Shown here: one piece after another, positions 38,888 through 47,844 of the stretch
Numbering within the stretch: position 1 is the stretch's first letter
How the letters are laid out: each line of letters starts with the position of its first letter
Assembly (NCBI GenBank): GCA_944321865.1
Contig: CALUMZ010000002.1
Coordinates: 1 to 64,000 of the forward strand
Length of the DNA: 64,000 nt
Source: an uncultured Muribaculaceae bacterium
GTDB lineage: Bacteria; Bacteroidota; Bacteroidia; Bacteroidales; Muribaculaceae
Direction of reading: 5' to 3'
The notes under the pieces: model-generated
The model's input: the letters and a program-made list of their open reading frames with translations, nothing else
Told to the model about the DNA's origin: nothing
Database searches by the model: none
Translations under genes and position numbers: made by a program

Positions 38888-40080
38888 TGTCCTCTATAAA
38901 TCAGCATATAGCTTAACGACCTCACTGCCAAGCACAACATAAGCGGAAATGCGGCCGCATTGGCTGCCTGCGGCAAGAAATACCATGATGCAAGCAGCAA
39001 AATAATGAGCGCAAAGTTAGCAAAATGATAGAAATATAACAGTCTTTTTGCCTTTTTTATCCAAATAAATATCGCCGGCAACAGCGCAAACGGATGCAAC
39101 CAGAAGCCGTTAAAATTGGGCGACGTGGCCGCATGCGTCGATATGAATATCAAAAAGAATATAAGCAAGCCGCACAATCCGGCCACTCCAAACAGTATGC
39201 TGTCGGCCCAACGGCTTACCTGCCTGCGACGCACATCATGCCACGACACACATAGCGTGACGGCAAGCACCACCAAAGCCACCGCCATTGGCGACATCCA
39301 CCACGGTGTAGGGGGCAATATATCGCCTGTGTCGCTGCCATCGTTCAGCACTACTGTCTCTTTCACAAGTGCTTCCGAGCCTGCCGCACGTTCCACCCGG
39401 GCTTCGGCAAAGGCTCGCATGAGCACCATCGGCACAAACATCTGCTCGCGGTATGTGAGCGTGTAGTCGATTCCCGACCCGAGCACAAGGTCGATGCCAA
39501 ATTGCTGCCATGCGTAGTTTGAATTATAATGGCGCATCTCTTCTCGAAAGGTGATGGTATCGTGCATTGCACCATAACGCAATTTATCGCCAAGCACCCT
39601 TTCTATTATATCGCGCGGACGGGTTGCGCAATTGTCATACACATAATTATACCTGTAAGTGGCATTCTCGGGGCGTGCATTCTCCACGAGTGCCACCAGC
39701 ACGCGCATCGACTCCTCGGGAGTAAGATTCAACCGTTGCTCCACCACTTTGCGCGAGCCATATCCCTTTAGCATGTATGCCGCATCATAACCCGCAACTT
39801 TATAGTCGGTTTCGCCTTTCACAAAACGATACATGAAATTGGGAGAATCAAAATCAAAAATACCGTAATTATACACCATGTCAATATCATTGTAGCGCAC
39901 CCTCAACATCGTATGCCCATACAACTCATAAATGTCAGGCCCCGGGTAACAAGTCACAAGGCTTATCTCGGCACGGTCGCGCATCATGGCAACGCTGTCT
40001 CCATGCACGGCGGCCACCGACGGCAGCGATAACAACACCACTGCGGCAATCGACAATATTTTGATTATAATTTTATTCAT
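38866..40080 (-). CDS. DUF4105 membrane protein, possible lipoprotein N-acyltransferase
   Basis: 404 residues from the ATG at 40080. After a signal/anchor, the periplasmic DUF4105 domain spans about 30-240 with 'YELYGHTMLRVRYNDIDMVY' (conserved His) and 'YVYDNCATRPRDIIERVLG' (conserved Cys). Four or five membrane segments follow. As I recall, DUF4105 proteins of Bacteroides have been reported as the lipoprotein N-acyltransferase Lnb, which would fit the His/Cys pair; this needs checking. A consensus promoter lies 39-69 bp upstream, and the downstream PafA-like gene overlaps it by 22 bp, so the two are co-expressed. Confidence 0.75.
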   Translation of the reverse strand: MNKIIIKILSIAAVVLLSLPSVAAVHGDSVAMMRDRAEISLVTCYPGPDIYELYGHTMLRVRYNDIDMVYNYGIFDFDSPNFMYRFVKGETDYKVAGYDAAYMLKGYGSRKVVEQRLNLTPEESMRVLVALVENARPENATYRYNYVYDNCATRPRDIIERVLGDKLRYGAMHDTITFREEMRHYNSNYAWQQFGIDLVLGSGIDYTLTYREQMFVPMVLMRAFAEARVERAAGSEALVKETVVLNDGSDTGDILPPTPWWMSPMAVALVVLAVTLCVSWHDVRRRQVSRWADSILFGVAGLCGLLIFFLIFISTHAATSPNFNGFWLHPFALLPAIFIWIKKAKRLLYFYHFANFALIILLLASWYFLPQAANAAAFPLMLCLAVRSLSYMLIYRGQCIKTSK

Positions 40081-40118
40081 AATTTTACGGCCAAAGAACA
40101 TTCATCATTTCAGCCCTG

Positions 40119-40149
40119 CAAAAATATACAGTTTTCCCCAAATTGCAAA
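40119..40149 (-). promoter_or_regulatory. Promoter of the DUF4105/PafA-like operon
   Basis: On the minus strand TTTG (40146-40149), a 19-bp spacer and TATTTTTG (40119-40126), a full match to the Bacteroidales consensus. The predicted start of transcription is near 40112, giving a leader of about 32 nt. Confidence 0.7.
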
Positions 40150-40376
40150 CAATCCCACATACCTCCACATTCATCTCAATACATTTGTCCATAATCTCAT
40201 CAAACGTGGTTTCCGGCATGTGCTCAATGACTTGGAGCGTTTCGGAGAAATGCAAGCAGTTGGCAAAAAGTAAATTCACCTTTTGGAATCTGTTGCAGGC
40301 ATTTTAGCCCAAAACAATCATTAGAGCGCAAATAATTGTTTTGAGAGAGCCTTTTATCTCTTCCATAAATGAGAAT

Positions 40377-41483
40377 TTAGCGGTTCGTTTGACCATCTAA
40401 TTTAGCTTCTATCTCCTTGATGGACGGCATTGTGCCTTCTACCTTCTCGGGATATAGCTTTTCAAGCTCATATTCTGATATTCCGAGGGGTTGGCTGCTT
40501 GATTCGAGCGCATATTGAGCCAATGTATTGTTCTTTTGTTTGCAAATGAGCAATCCTATCGTGGGGTTATCACGCCCCTCTTTACGGAGAAGATGATTAC
40601 AAGCCACGACATAGCCGCCCAACTGACCGACATCGGCAAAGTCAAACTCACCTATTTTAACCTCTACCACCACATAACAGGATAGTTTGAGGTTATAAAA
40701 GAGCAAGTCGATAAACTTTTCCTTTTCCGCTATTTGTAGGCGGTACTCCTTGCCTACATAAGCGAACCCTGTGCCAAGCTCCAGCAAAAAGTTTGTGATA
40801 TTGGTGAGCAATACGTCTTTAAGGATACGCTCATTGTATTTTCCTCGTAAGCTGGTGAAAGAAAAGTTATAGGGATCACGTGTCATTTCCTGCGCTAAAT
40901 CGCTGTCAGCATCAATAAGCGTACTTTTGAAATTGGTCTGCGCCTTGCCGCTGCGCTCGTATAGGCTTGTTCCTAGCATATTAAGCAACAGATCCCTGCT
41001 CCAACCGTTTTCCAATGTTTGCCGGACATAGAATAATGCCTTTTCCGGGTCGTTCGAGCATTTGTCTATGATATAGCGGTGATGCCCCCATGGGATTGAG
41101 AATAAGTCGGTCTGCAACCTTTCCACAAGCTGTGGAAGATTTGTCTTCTCAGATTCTTCCACAACTCGTGGAAGATTTGCAATGTGCTGGCTGTAAAGAA
41201 CATAAAAGCGTTTTGCATAACGTATAGAAGTTTCCGACAGCCCCTCTACATTAGGCATTTCATGGCGCAAATCACGGCTTAGAGTAGCATAGAACTTACT
41301 GCCATACTTATTGTCCGCTTGCTTTTCTTCAATGTCTTTACCAAGTTCCCAATAGTAGCGAAGCATTTCGTTGTTCACCTTTACAGCCGCCTTGATTTGG
41401 CTGCTTCGGTAACGCTTTACAAGTTCCTTAACCCATAAAGCGTAATCCTTATCTAATATGCCGATTGATTTATCCATAACCAT
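40377..41483 (-). CDS. DUF1016/YhcG-family PD-(D/E)XK nuclease-domain protein
   Basis: 368 residues; an alternative start two codons later (MDKSIG) is equally plausible. The N-terminal YhcG domain is seen in 'VNNEMLRYYWELGKDIEEKQ' and 'LSRDLRHEMPNVEGLSETS'. The C-terminal nuclease-like core is 'KFIDLLFYNLKLSCYVVVEVK' with the D...ExK pattern, followed by 'NPTIGLLICKQKNNTLAQYAL'. Its start codon abuts the stop of an hsdS remnant, so it was once, or still is, part of a type I restriction operon. It is only distantly similar to the paralogue at 17880-19022. Biochemical role unknown. Confidence 0.9.
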   Translation of the reverse strand: MVMDKSIGILDKDYALWVKELVKRYRSSQIKAAVKVNNEMLRYYWELGKDIEEKQADNKYGSKFYATLSRDLRHEMPNVEGLSETSIRYAKRFYVLYSQHIANLPRVVEESEKTNLPQLVERLQTDLFSIPWGHHRYIIDKCSNDPEKALFYVRQTLENGWSRDLLLNMLGTSLYERSGKAQTNFKSTLIDADSDLAQEMTRDPYNFSFTSLRGKYNERILKDVLLTNITNFLLELGTGFAYVGKEYRLQIAEKEKFIDLLFYNLKLSCYVVVEVKIGEFDFADVGQLGGYVVACNHLLRKEGRDNPTIGLLICKQKNNTLAQYALESSSQPLGISEYELEKLYPEKVEGTMPSIKEIEAKLDGQTNR

Positions 41484-41669
41484 TTATATTTCTATTTCAT
41501 TAATTTTCAATTCGCCAGACATTAATTTTGGTAGAATTGAGTACCTCAATGAGGTCAATTTATCATTTTGATTGGTGTTCCGGGTCATAACCTCTTTCAT
41601 TTTAAGATAGAGTTTATTAAACTCGGTCTCTACATCGGGGTAGTATATATTGTCCTTATCAATGAAAAG
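41484..41669 (-). pseudogene. C-terminal remnant of a type I restriction specificity subunit (hsdS)
   Basis: An open stretch of 61 codons on the minus strand, preceded by TGA and ending TAA, encodes 'YYPDVETEFNKLY' and the ending 'LRYSILPKLMSGELKINEI'. This ending is the hallmark of HsdS C-termini (Leu-Leu-Pro-Lys-Leu-Met-Ser-Gly-Glu). No start codon, target-recognition domains, hsdM or hsdR are present, so this is a decayed relic. Its stop is directly followed by the DUF1016 start, the order seen in intact Bacteroidales type I loci. Confidence 0.8.
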
Positions 41670-41785
41670 TCATTATAACCGAGAGTGACTGCCTAACGCC
41701 ACCGATAGCTCTTAATGCAACCTCGTCTTTGAATACCGCAGTCCTTTTATAGGGATCAAAAAAACAATGGTAATTAGGCTCGCAC

Positions 41786-42649
41786 TCAAAAACGGTCATT
41801 TTGGCTCTTTGAATCATCAATGTTGGCACTTTGGAGTGCAGCGATATGCATTGTCCGGTTATGTAACTCGTTTTTCTCGCCAAACAACAAGTTCCTGAAA
41901 AACAGTTCCAAGAAGGATGCGGTGGCGGATATTCCTTTTGAATAATTGTTGTAATTGGCTCTGACCAATGCATTTCTGAAATACCATGAGTGTTCTTGAA
42001 ATACACTGTTGCCGAATGTGAATCCGAAGGTGTGCAGGTATTTCATGGTGAACACGGCTATGGTGCGTGTGTTCCCTTCTCCAAAAGGATGGATTTGCCA
42101 AATGTCCGAAACAAACTTGCAGATATGCCTCAATGCTTGGTTGGCATCAAGTGACGGGTAATCGACACTCTTTTCTTGTCCGAAATCATATTCGAGCGTT
42201 TGACGGATTAATTCATGATTAGAATACAAAACGGTATCTCCGTCAAGCACCCATTCTTTCTTTGTTATGTCATAATCGCGTAGTCTGCCTGCAAATTTGT
42301 ACAAGCCCTCAAACAGTCGCCTGTGAATGAGTATCAGATAATCCGGCGTGAAAGAGAAGGATTTTTCAGACAGTATTTCAGTGATTCTTGCGGATACTTT
42401 ATCAGCTTCTTCAGTCCGTTCATTTTCTATATCCTTTCTGACTATCTTAGACTGATAGTAACTGTCAATCAGATGCTTTACTTCGTCAATAGTAATGTCG
42501 CCTTCAATGTGCCTGCCTGCCGTTTGCAGCAAATACTCCGAAGGTTTAAGACCGTCAACATCTTGCAGGCCGATTGCAGTCTGCCATGCTTGGGCCTTTT
42601 CTTTACTGTCCGGTTCGCCCTGTCTTATATATTTGTCGAAATCACTCAT
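41786..42649 (-). CDS. Fic-domain protein (probable AMP-transferase)
   Basis: 287 residues. The Fic motif is 'HPFGEGNTRTIAVF' (His187), close to the HxFx(D/E)GN(G/K)R consensus with Thr in place of Gly. Residues about 45-66 ('RHIEGDITIDEVKHLIDSYY') resemble a VbhA-like antitoxin helix, so the protein may carry its own inhibitory segment. It would attach AMP to a protein target. It sits upstream of the hsdS remnant and DUF1016 gene; fic genes are common passengers of type I restriction loci. Target unknown. Confidence 0.88.
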   Translation of the reverse strand: MSDFDKYIRQGEPDSKEKAQAWQTAIGLQDVDGLKPSEYLLQTAGRHIEGDITIDEVKHLIDSYYQSKIVRKDIENERTEEADKVSARITEILSEKSFSFTPDYLILIHRRLFEGLYKFAGRLRDYDITKKEWVLDGDTVLYSNHELIRQTLEYDFGQEKSVDYPSLDANQALRHICKFVSDIWQIHPFGEGNTRTIAVFTMKYLHTFGFTFGNSVFQEHSWYFRNALVRANYNNYSKGISATASFLELFFRNLLFGEKNELHNRTMHIAALQSANIDDSKSQNDRF

Positions 42650-42697
42650 TCTGTTTCATTCAGTTATAGTGTTATCCTCCAATAATTGCGAATCAGA

Positions 42698-42705
42698 CAA
42701 AAATA
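42698..42705 (-). promoter_or_regulatory. Candidate -7 box of the fic gene
   Basis: TATTTTTG on the minus strand fits TAnnTTTG, about 48 bp before the start. No -33 TTTG was seen. Confidence 0.35.
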
Positions 42706-42750
42706 CTAAACATTCGCCTATTCTCATTACATTGACAATACAAAATAAAT

Positions 42751-43986
42751 TCAGTCGCCGCGGTAGTGGGTTTGGAGGTACAGGCGGGCAAGGAAATCCC
42801 AATTTTCGTGCAACAGCGAGCGTTCCTCGTCTTTCTCGAAAGGCAGACGGGCATCGGGCACGAGATTGTTCTCAAACAGGTATTTAACAAGGTCGATTGG
42901 AGCCACTCCGCGCTCGGTGACGATGCGATGCGCCTCGCTGCGTGCGGCCTGCGGGTCATACATGGGGTTGTCGGGGTGCTTGATGTATTGCGCCACGTCG
43001 TGCGCTATCAACAACCCGCGCTGCCTGTTACCAAGCAGTACAAAGTTGCCAAAACGCTTCATGCCGGGCAGGTGTCCCGTGGCCGACTTGCCCCACCCCA
43101 TGCGCTCGCCAACAAATTGCTCCAACGCATCATAACCGTCGATAAATGCAATGCGGCTTCCGCCGGTGGCCTCGACAAGTTGTTTATAGAACCTGTGCTC
43201 ATTCCCTTGCTCCACATCTGACTCATCAGCCGTTTCGGGTGTCTTTCCGTTAACTATCAGTTCCATCCATTCGCCTATCGACAACGACAACGGCCCCGTG
43301 GTATTTTCCACCATCACGCGGCGGTTCATTTCAAGCAAGTGTTCGCGAGCCTCGTCCTTGTCGGGATAAGTATTTATTATCTCTTGCGCCTTTGCAGCCA
43401 CCATGCGCAAGGTGCTTGTGGCTGCCGGTCGCAAGAAGTAACAGTTCCAAAACAGCCAGTGCGACAGGTCGTATGCCTTCTCGGTGTCTTGCTCATCGTT
43501 GAAGTCCACATCCATCGCCATGTTATACTCGACCGGCGTGGGAGCATCTTCATACACGGCATCGAGCAGGTTGAAAAACAGGTGTGCGAGCCGCTCCACT
43601 CCGGGGTCGTATGGCGACAAGTGGCCATGCGTCTCACTCTCGCTTTCAATGACATACCACACCATGAATTGTATATCCACCTCGTTCAGTTCGCTGTCGA
43701 TATAGTCATCGGGGCGGTCGAAGAATGGCACCGGGCGGCCATACAGCTCACGGCACATCGTCGAAAACGACCGCCATATCCCGGCGTCGGCCACCACGTC
43801 TTGGAAATAACCTGTCACGGCAAGCACCACGTCGCGGCGCACCTCGTCACCGACGTTCATCAGCAACCGTGAGTTGTCCCATATCTTCGCAAGCCTTCCG
43901 GCAAGCACCATGTAATAATTGTCGCTCTCGGCAACCTGCGGGTAGTTGGGTTGCTTGAGCATGAAATCCTTAGCCGTTATTTCCAT
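42751..43986 (-). CDS. DUF3843-like cytoplasmic protein
   Basis: 411 residues from the ATG at 43986; the frame is open 33 codons further but that part is not protein-like and overlaps the promoters. No signal peptide or membrane segment. The sequence ('FMLKQPNYPQVAESDNYYMV', 'DVVLAVTGYFQDVVADAGIW', 'AYDLSHWLFWNCYFLRPAA') matches my memory of the Bacteroidales DUF3843 family, which has no known function. It looks largely helical and acidic. The gene stands alone, divergent from the large secreted protein. Confidence 0.6.
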   Translation of the reverse strand: MEITAKDFMLKQPNYPQVAESDNYYMVLAGRLAKIWDNSRLLMNVGDEVRRDVVLAVTGYFQDVVADAGIWRSFSTMCRELYGRPVPFFDRPDDYIDSELNEVDIQFMVWYVIESESETHGHLSPYDPGVERLAHLFFNLLDAVYEDAPTPVEYNMAMDVDFNDEQDTEKAYDLSHWLFWNCYFLRPAATSTLRMVAAKAQEIINTYPDKDEAREHLLEMNRRVMVENTTGPLSLSIGEWMELIVNGKTPETADESDVEQGNEHRFYKQLVEATGGSRIAFIDGYDALEQFVGERMGWGKSATGHLPGMKRFGNFVLLGNRQRGLLIAHDVAQYIKHPDNPMYDPQAARSEAHRIVTERGVAPIDLVKYLFENNLVPDARLPFEKDEERSLLHENWDFLARLYLQTHYRGD

Positions 43987-44040
43987 ATTGCAAGAATGAA
44001 TAAAAACCGGTTCTGCACAGTAGATGCGCATTTTCCATGA

Positions 44041-44048
44041 CAAAGCTA
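44041..44048 (-). promoter_or_regulatory. Candidate -7 box of the DUF3843-like gene
   Basis: TAGCTTTG on the minus strand, an exact TAnnTTTG match 55 bp before the ATG at 43986. It is paired back-to-back with a plus-strand box at 44072. Confidence 0.45.
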
Positions 44049-44071
44049 TACAATATTCCTGTTTTTTTGCA

Positions 44072-44079
44072 TACATTTG
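44072..44079 (+). promoter_or_regulatory. Candidate -7 box of the YD-repeat surface protein gene
   Basis: TACATTTG matches TAnnTTTG, 35 bp before the ATG at 44115. It supports that start over the longer frame from 44037. Confidence 0.5.
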
Positions 44080-44114
44080 TCCCAATTAAACTTATTTTTC
44101 ACTATTTAAAATCA

Positions 44115-46742
44115 ATGACCACGAATTTATTATTTTTAAGTGCATCACTGTTGGCGGCAACAGCCTTACCGTCCGTTGCACAAAACGACAGCCAAGTGAT
44201 TGACCACGTGCTCGAATATAGCGGCACCGACATCACCGGCAGAATCGACTTCACCTATGACCCCGACGGGCGAGTAACAGAAATCCTGACGCAAGTTCCC
44301 ACAGCCGAAGGCAGTTATGAGAACTCTAAGAAAGAAAGCTACGGCTACGACGACCAAGGCCGCCGTAACGTGGTGGAAAAACTGCTTTGGGACGAAACCT
44401 ACGAATATTGGTATGCCAATTCCACAGAAGACGACAAAAGGAAAGAGGTTGTTTTCAACGATGACAACCGCCCCTCCGAAATCTTTTACTACGACGAGTT
44501 TGACAGCAATACCGAAACTTGGGGCAAGCAATATAATGCCCGAGGGAAATTTGAATACAGCGGCAACAAAGGCACGGAAACACGCACTAAGTACAAGAAC
44601 GGAATCCCCATGGCAAATTCGGCCACGGTAATAAATTATACATTCGACGAAAACCGGCGCATAACCGAAAAAATAACCAACTTGTCGATGGACATTGACT
44701 TCGATTATGAACCCGAAAACATTCCGCAAGACCGTTTTGTATATGAATATGACGATCATGGCAATGTCACGCTTGAAGAGCATTTCAATAATCTCTTGGG
44801 GGATGTGGAAGCATCGTGGTCATTTATGTACAGCTACAAGTTTGAATACGAATATGATGCCGACGGCAACATAACGCGCAAGAAAGAATTCCATTACGAT
44901 GATATCGAAGCGAGCTATGTGCTTTACTCCGACCTCACCTACGAGTATTTCTATGGGTCGACCGTAGCTCTCGACCTGCCTTATTACAACGACTTCGGCC
45001 AAGCCGGCTCGTTCGACGGCTTCTCGACAAAAGACGGCAATGCCGATGGCAGCTCATGGGCACTGAACGGCAACGGAGAGATTGCTTGCACTTCAACCAA
45101 GGCTTCGGAAGAGCCCGACATCGTATATCTGCCGGCCATGAACTTCTCCACCGAACACGAAGTCTTTATTTCAATGAAAGCAAAAGCCGGCGATGCCGCC
45201 CACCCGGGACAGCTGCAATTAATATTGTGCTACAATGATGAAGAGCACACCGGCATGGGCTATATTGGCGACATAAAGCAAATAACCGGACAAGAGTTTA
45301 CCGAAATCACCGGTCGCATAGTTGTCGAAAAGAACAGCCCTTATGTGATAGGCATTTGCTTCGACAACAATCAGGTGGGGTCCACAATTGTTATCGACGA
45401 CATAAAAGTGGAAAACGGCCGCAGCACCAAGACCCCGCAGTCGCCCTTCGGACTTTCGGCCACTCCGGCTTCCGACGGGTCGCTGCAAGTGAAACTCACA
45501 TGGTACCCGCCCACACAAGACATTGCAGGCAACTACCTGCTTGGCGATGACGGTTATACCGTCGACAACATGCTCCTTTACCGCGACGACCTTGAAGAAC
45601 CATTGTTCGAGACAGGCAAGGTTGGTACTTCGCTTGCTGCCGAATTCATCGACACGACCGTTCCCGAGCAGGGGGAATATACCTACCGCGTATATGCCGA
45701 AGTTGACGGCCTGCGCAGTGATGCCGCCGTGGTTACCTTAAGAGTAGGCTACCCTGTGCCCGGCCAGATAACCGGCTTCAAGGTGGTTGAAAACAAAGAC
45801 CACTCGGTAACACTCTCGTGGGACGCTCCCGATGCCAAAGACGGCGACGTGAAATATTGGATTCTGCGCAACAACGAAGAGGTAGAACGCGAGTTTGTGG
45901 GTACAAGCTACACCGACCGCGGCATAGACACTTCGGCAGGACAGGCTTATTGCTATTACATGGTGCAACCTTACAACGACATGGGTCCGGCACCTGCCAC
46001 CTATTCCGAACTGCTCTTCGTGGGCGAGTCCTCCAAAGTCCCGTTCAAGGAATCTTTTGCCGGGAAAACACCGTCGCACATGTGGATGGACGAAATAGTA
46101 ACCGGTGGAGACCACGCATGGGGCTACGCTTCGTCAACATCAAGCATACAGCCGCAAGATAACGACGGAGGCATGGCTCTATTCCAGTCTACCCAGCTCG
46201 ATGAGGGTGATGTAGTGAGGTTCACGAGCGAGAAGATCGACCTGAGCGCAACCGCCGAACCCGAAATGACGTTCTACATGTACCATCTCACAGGCGAGGC
46301 TACCGGTGATGCTGTCGTCATCGAGGCGTCGAAAGACAATGGCGAGTATGTGACCGTCAACAACGCCATTGCCGTGTCGGGCTACGAAGAAGAGAGCTGG
46401 ACGCAACACACTGTTTCGCTTGCCGACTTTGCCGGAGAGAAAAACGTGCGCATCAGCCTGCGCGGCATATCAGCAGCCACACATGACATTGCCATAGACA
46501 ATATCGTGGTGGGCGAAAAAGGTTGTGCCGGAGTAGAAAACGTTCTTGCCGCAAGCACTGTCGTGTACTCAGCCAATGGCGAAATAATAATTTCGGCTGC
46601 CGATGAGTGTGACATAAGGATATTCGGCATCAGTGGCACACCGGTCTACTCGACAACGGCATCGACCGCCAATGTCCCCGTCGACAAAGGCATATACATT
46701 GTCACCATCGACGGCGCGGCGGTCAAAGTCATTGTAAAATAA
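44115..46742 (+). CDS. Large secreted YD-repeat/fibronectin-like protein with sorting domain
   Basis: 875 residues from the ATG at 44115. A signal peptide (MTTNLLFLSASLLAATALPS, cleaved near Ala22-Gln) is followed by YD-like repeats (about 30-280: 'FTYDPDGRVTEILTQ', 'YGYDDQGRRNVVEKL', 'YEYDDHGNVTLEEHF', 'YEYDADGNITRKKEF'). A jelly-roll-like segment, two fibronectin type III-like domains ('PFGLSATPASDGSLQVKLTW' and 'VVENKDHSVTLSWDAP') and a second jelly-roll follow. It ends in a sorting-type domain (DKGIYIVTIDGAAVKVIVK). It is probably exported by the type IX system to the surface. Function unknown. Confidence 0.75.
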   Translation: MTTNLLFLSASLLAATALPSVAQNDSQVIDHVLEYSGTDITGRIDFTYDPDGRVTEILTQVPTAEGSYENSKKESYGYDDQGRRNVVEKLLWDETYEYWYANSTEDDKRKEVVFNDDNRPSEIFYYDEFDSNTETWGKQYNARGKFEYSGNKGTETRTKYKNGIPMANSATVINYTFDENRRITEKITNLSMDIDFDYEPENIPQDRFVYEYDDHGNVTLEEHFNNLLGDVEASWSFMYSYKFEYEYDADGNITRKKEFHYDDIEASYVLYSDLTYEYFYGSTVALDLPYYNDFGQAGSFDGFSTKDGNADGSSWALNGNGEIACTSTKASEEPDIVYLPAMNFSTEHEVFISMKAKAGDAAHPGQLQLILCYNDEEHTGMGYIGDIKQITGQEFTEITGRIVVEKNSPYVIGICFDNNQVGSTIVIDDIKVENGRSTKTPQSPFGLSATPASDGSLQVKLTWYPPTQDIAGNYLLGDDGYTVDNMLLYRDDLEEPLFETGKVGTSLAAEFIDTTVPEQGEYTYRVYAEVDGLRSDAAVVTLRVGYPVPGQITGFKVVENKDHSVTLSWDAPDAKDGDVKYWILRNNEEVEREFVGTSYTDRGIDTSAGQAYCYYMVQPYNDMGPAPATYSELLFVGESSKVPFKESFAGKTPSHMWMDEIVTGGDHAWGYASSTSSIQPQDNDGGMALFQSTQLDEGDVVRFTSEKIDLSATAEPEMTFYMYHLTGEATGDAVVIEASKDNGEYVTVNNAIAVSGYEEESWTQHTVSLADFAGEKNVRISLRGISAATHDIAIDNIVVGEKGCAGVENVLAASTVVYSANGEIIISAADECDIRIFGISGTPVYSTTASTANVPVDKGIYIVTIDGAAVKVIVK

Positions 46743-46769
46743 ACGGCACACAACCACACTACCGACAAC

Positions 46770-46804
46770 AAAAATCCCTGCCTCTTGCTGAAGCAGGGAT
46801 TTTT
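46770..46804 (+). terminator. Intrinsic terminator between convergent genes
   Basis: AAAAATCCCTGC pairs with GCAGGGATTTTT around CTCTTGCTGAA. T-runs on both sides make it work in either direction. It separates the YD-repeat gene from the ABC importer genes. Confidence 0.9.
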
Positions 46805-46830
46805 ATTTTACCATTTCTTATATCCCCCGT

Positions 46831-47844
46831 CTACCGCTTGTTCCTTATACAAGACACAAGCCCGGCCATCGACCGGCACTTCACCCTTTTACCATCGGGA
46901 CACGATACCGTAATATCACTGCGTGACGAAACCTCAACCTTGCCTTCGGTGCCGCCGTCGGGCGATATACCGTTGCGCCGCAAAGCATTTGCCACCCACC
47001 GGCGCAACACAGGGTCGGCACACTCCACATCATACCGGTACTCCGGGTTCAACGACATTTCAAAATCTCCGTGCAACATGTCAAACGCCATGCCGCTGCA
47101 CGAAGGGAACAACTGTTGCATTCCTCCCGAAAGTATCAAATCCTCGGTACACCCGCACAGCACCTTGCGGTCGTCGGTTACAATCCACAATTCATCGGCA
47201 AGCAGCAATGTCTGCGAAATGTCATGGGTTGAAAGCAGCACAGCCTTATTCTGCCCGTGGGCAAGATTATGCAACAACGTCATTACTTCTATGCGGCTTG
47301 CCACATCGAGGAATGCAGTAGGCTCATCGAGCATAATAACAGGAGTTTCCTGAGCCAACGCGCGTGCTATCATGGCTTTCTGGCGTTCGCCGTCGCTCAA
47401 TTCGGCCACAAACGAATCCCGCTTATGGTCTATACCGGTGGCAGCCATGGCATTTGCCACCACGTCCCGGTCGTGGCTGTCAAGGCGGCCGAAAAAACCG
47501 GTGTAAGGGTACCGACCAAGTTCCACCAACTGCTCTACCGTCAAGCCTCCGGCCTGTGTGCGGTCGGTATATACGAGCGACAACTTCCGCGACACTTCCC
47601 GCGGAGAATAGCTGCCCACGAAATTGCCGTCAAGCCACACCGCCCCGGCTAAGGCCGGCTGTGCCCCCGCAATGGTGCGCAACAGCGTGGACTTGCCTAT
47701 GCCGTTCCGCCCGAGCAATGCAGTGAGACACCCGCGGTGCAGCTGCAAGTCAAGCCCCTGCATGACGGTGGTAACATTCCCGCCCTGCCTGTAACCAATC
47801 GACAACGACTGTGCCGACAATATCGAATCATTCTCCTGCATCAA
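46831..47844 (-). CDS. ABC importer ATPase (FecE/BtuD-like)
   Basis: 337 residues. Walker A 'GRNGIGKST' (45-53), signature 'ELSDGERQKAMIARAL', Walker B 'VIMLDEPTAFLD' and switch His ('LSTHDISQ') are all present. About 80 residues follow the ATPase domain, longer than FecE/BtuD; the extension ends 'CRSMAGLVSCIRNKR' and is not recognised. It powers import of a siderophore, haem or corrinoid. It overlaps the permease gene by 4 bp. No cobalamin riboswitch was found in the leader, which weakens but does not exclude a B12 role. Confidence 0.93.
   Translation of the reverse strand: MMQENDSILSAQSLSIGYRQGGNVTTVMQGLDLQLHRGCLTALLGRNGIGKSTLLRTIAGAQPALAGAVWLDGNFVGSYSPREVSRKLSLVYTDRTQAGGLTVEQLVELGRYPYTGFFGRLDSHDRDVVANAMAATGIDHKRDSFVAELSDGERQKAMIARALAQETPVIMLDEPTAFLDVASRIEVMTLLHNLAHGQNKAVLLSTHDISQTLLLADELWIVTDDRKVLCGCTEDLILSGGMQQLFPSCSGMAFDMLHGDFEMSLNPEYRYDVECADPVLRRWVANALRRNGISPDGGTEGKVEVSSRSDITVSCPDGKRVKCRSMAGLVSCIRNKR

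Noticed and set aside
40085-40279. Minus-strand 64-codon frame with GTG start just upstream of the DUF4105 gene
   Set aside because: A full consensus promoter (40119-40149) lies inside it, and no family is recognised.
41659-42006. Minus-strand frame overlapping fic and reaching into the hsdS relic
   Set aside because: Most of it is fic in another frame. The part past the fic stop shows no similarity I can name; the real relic is in a different frame (41484-41669).
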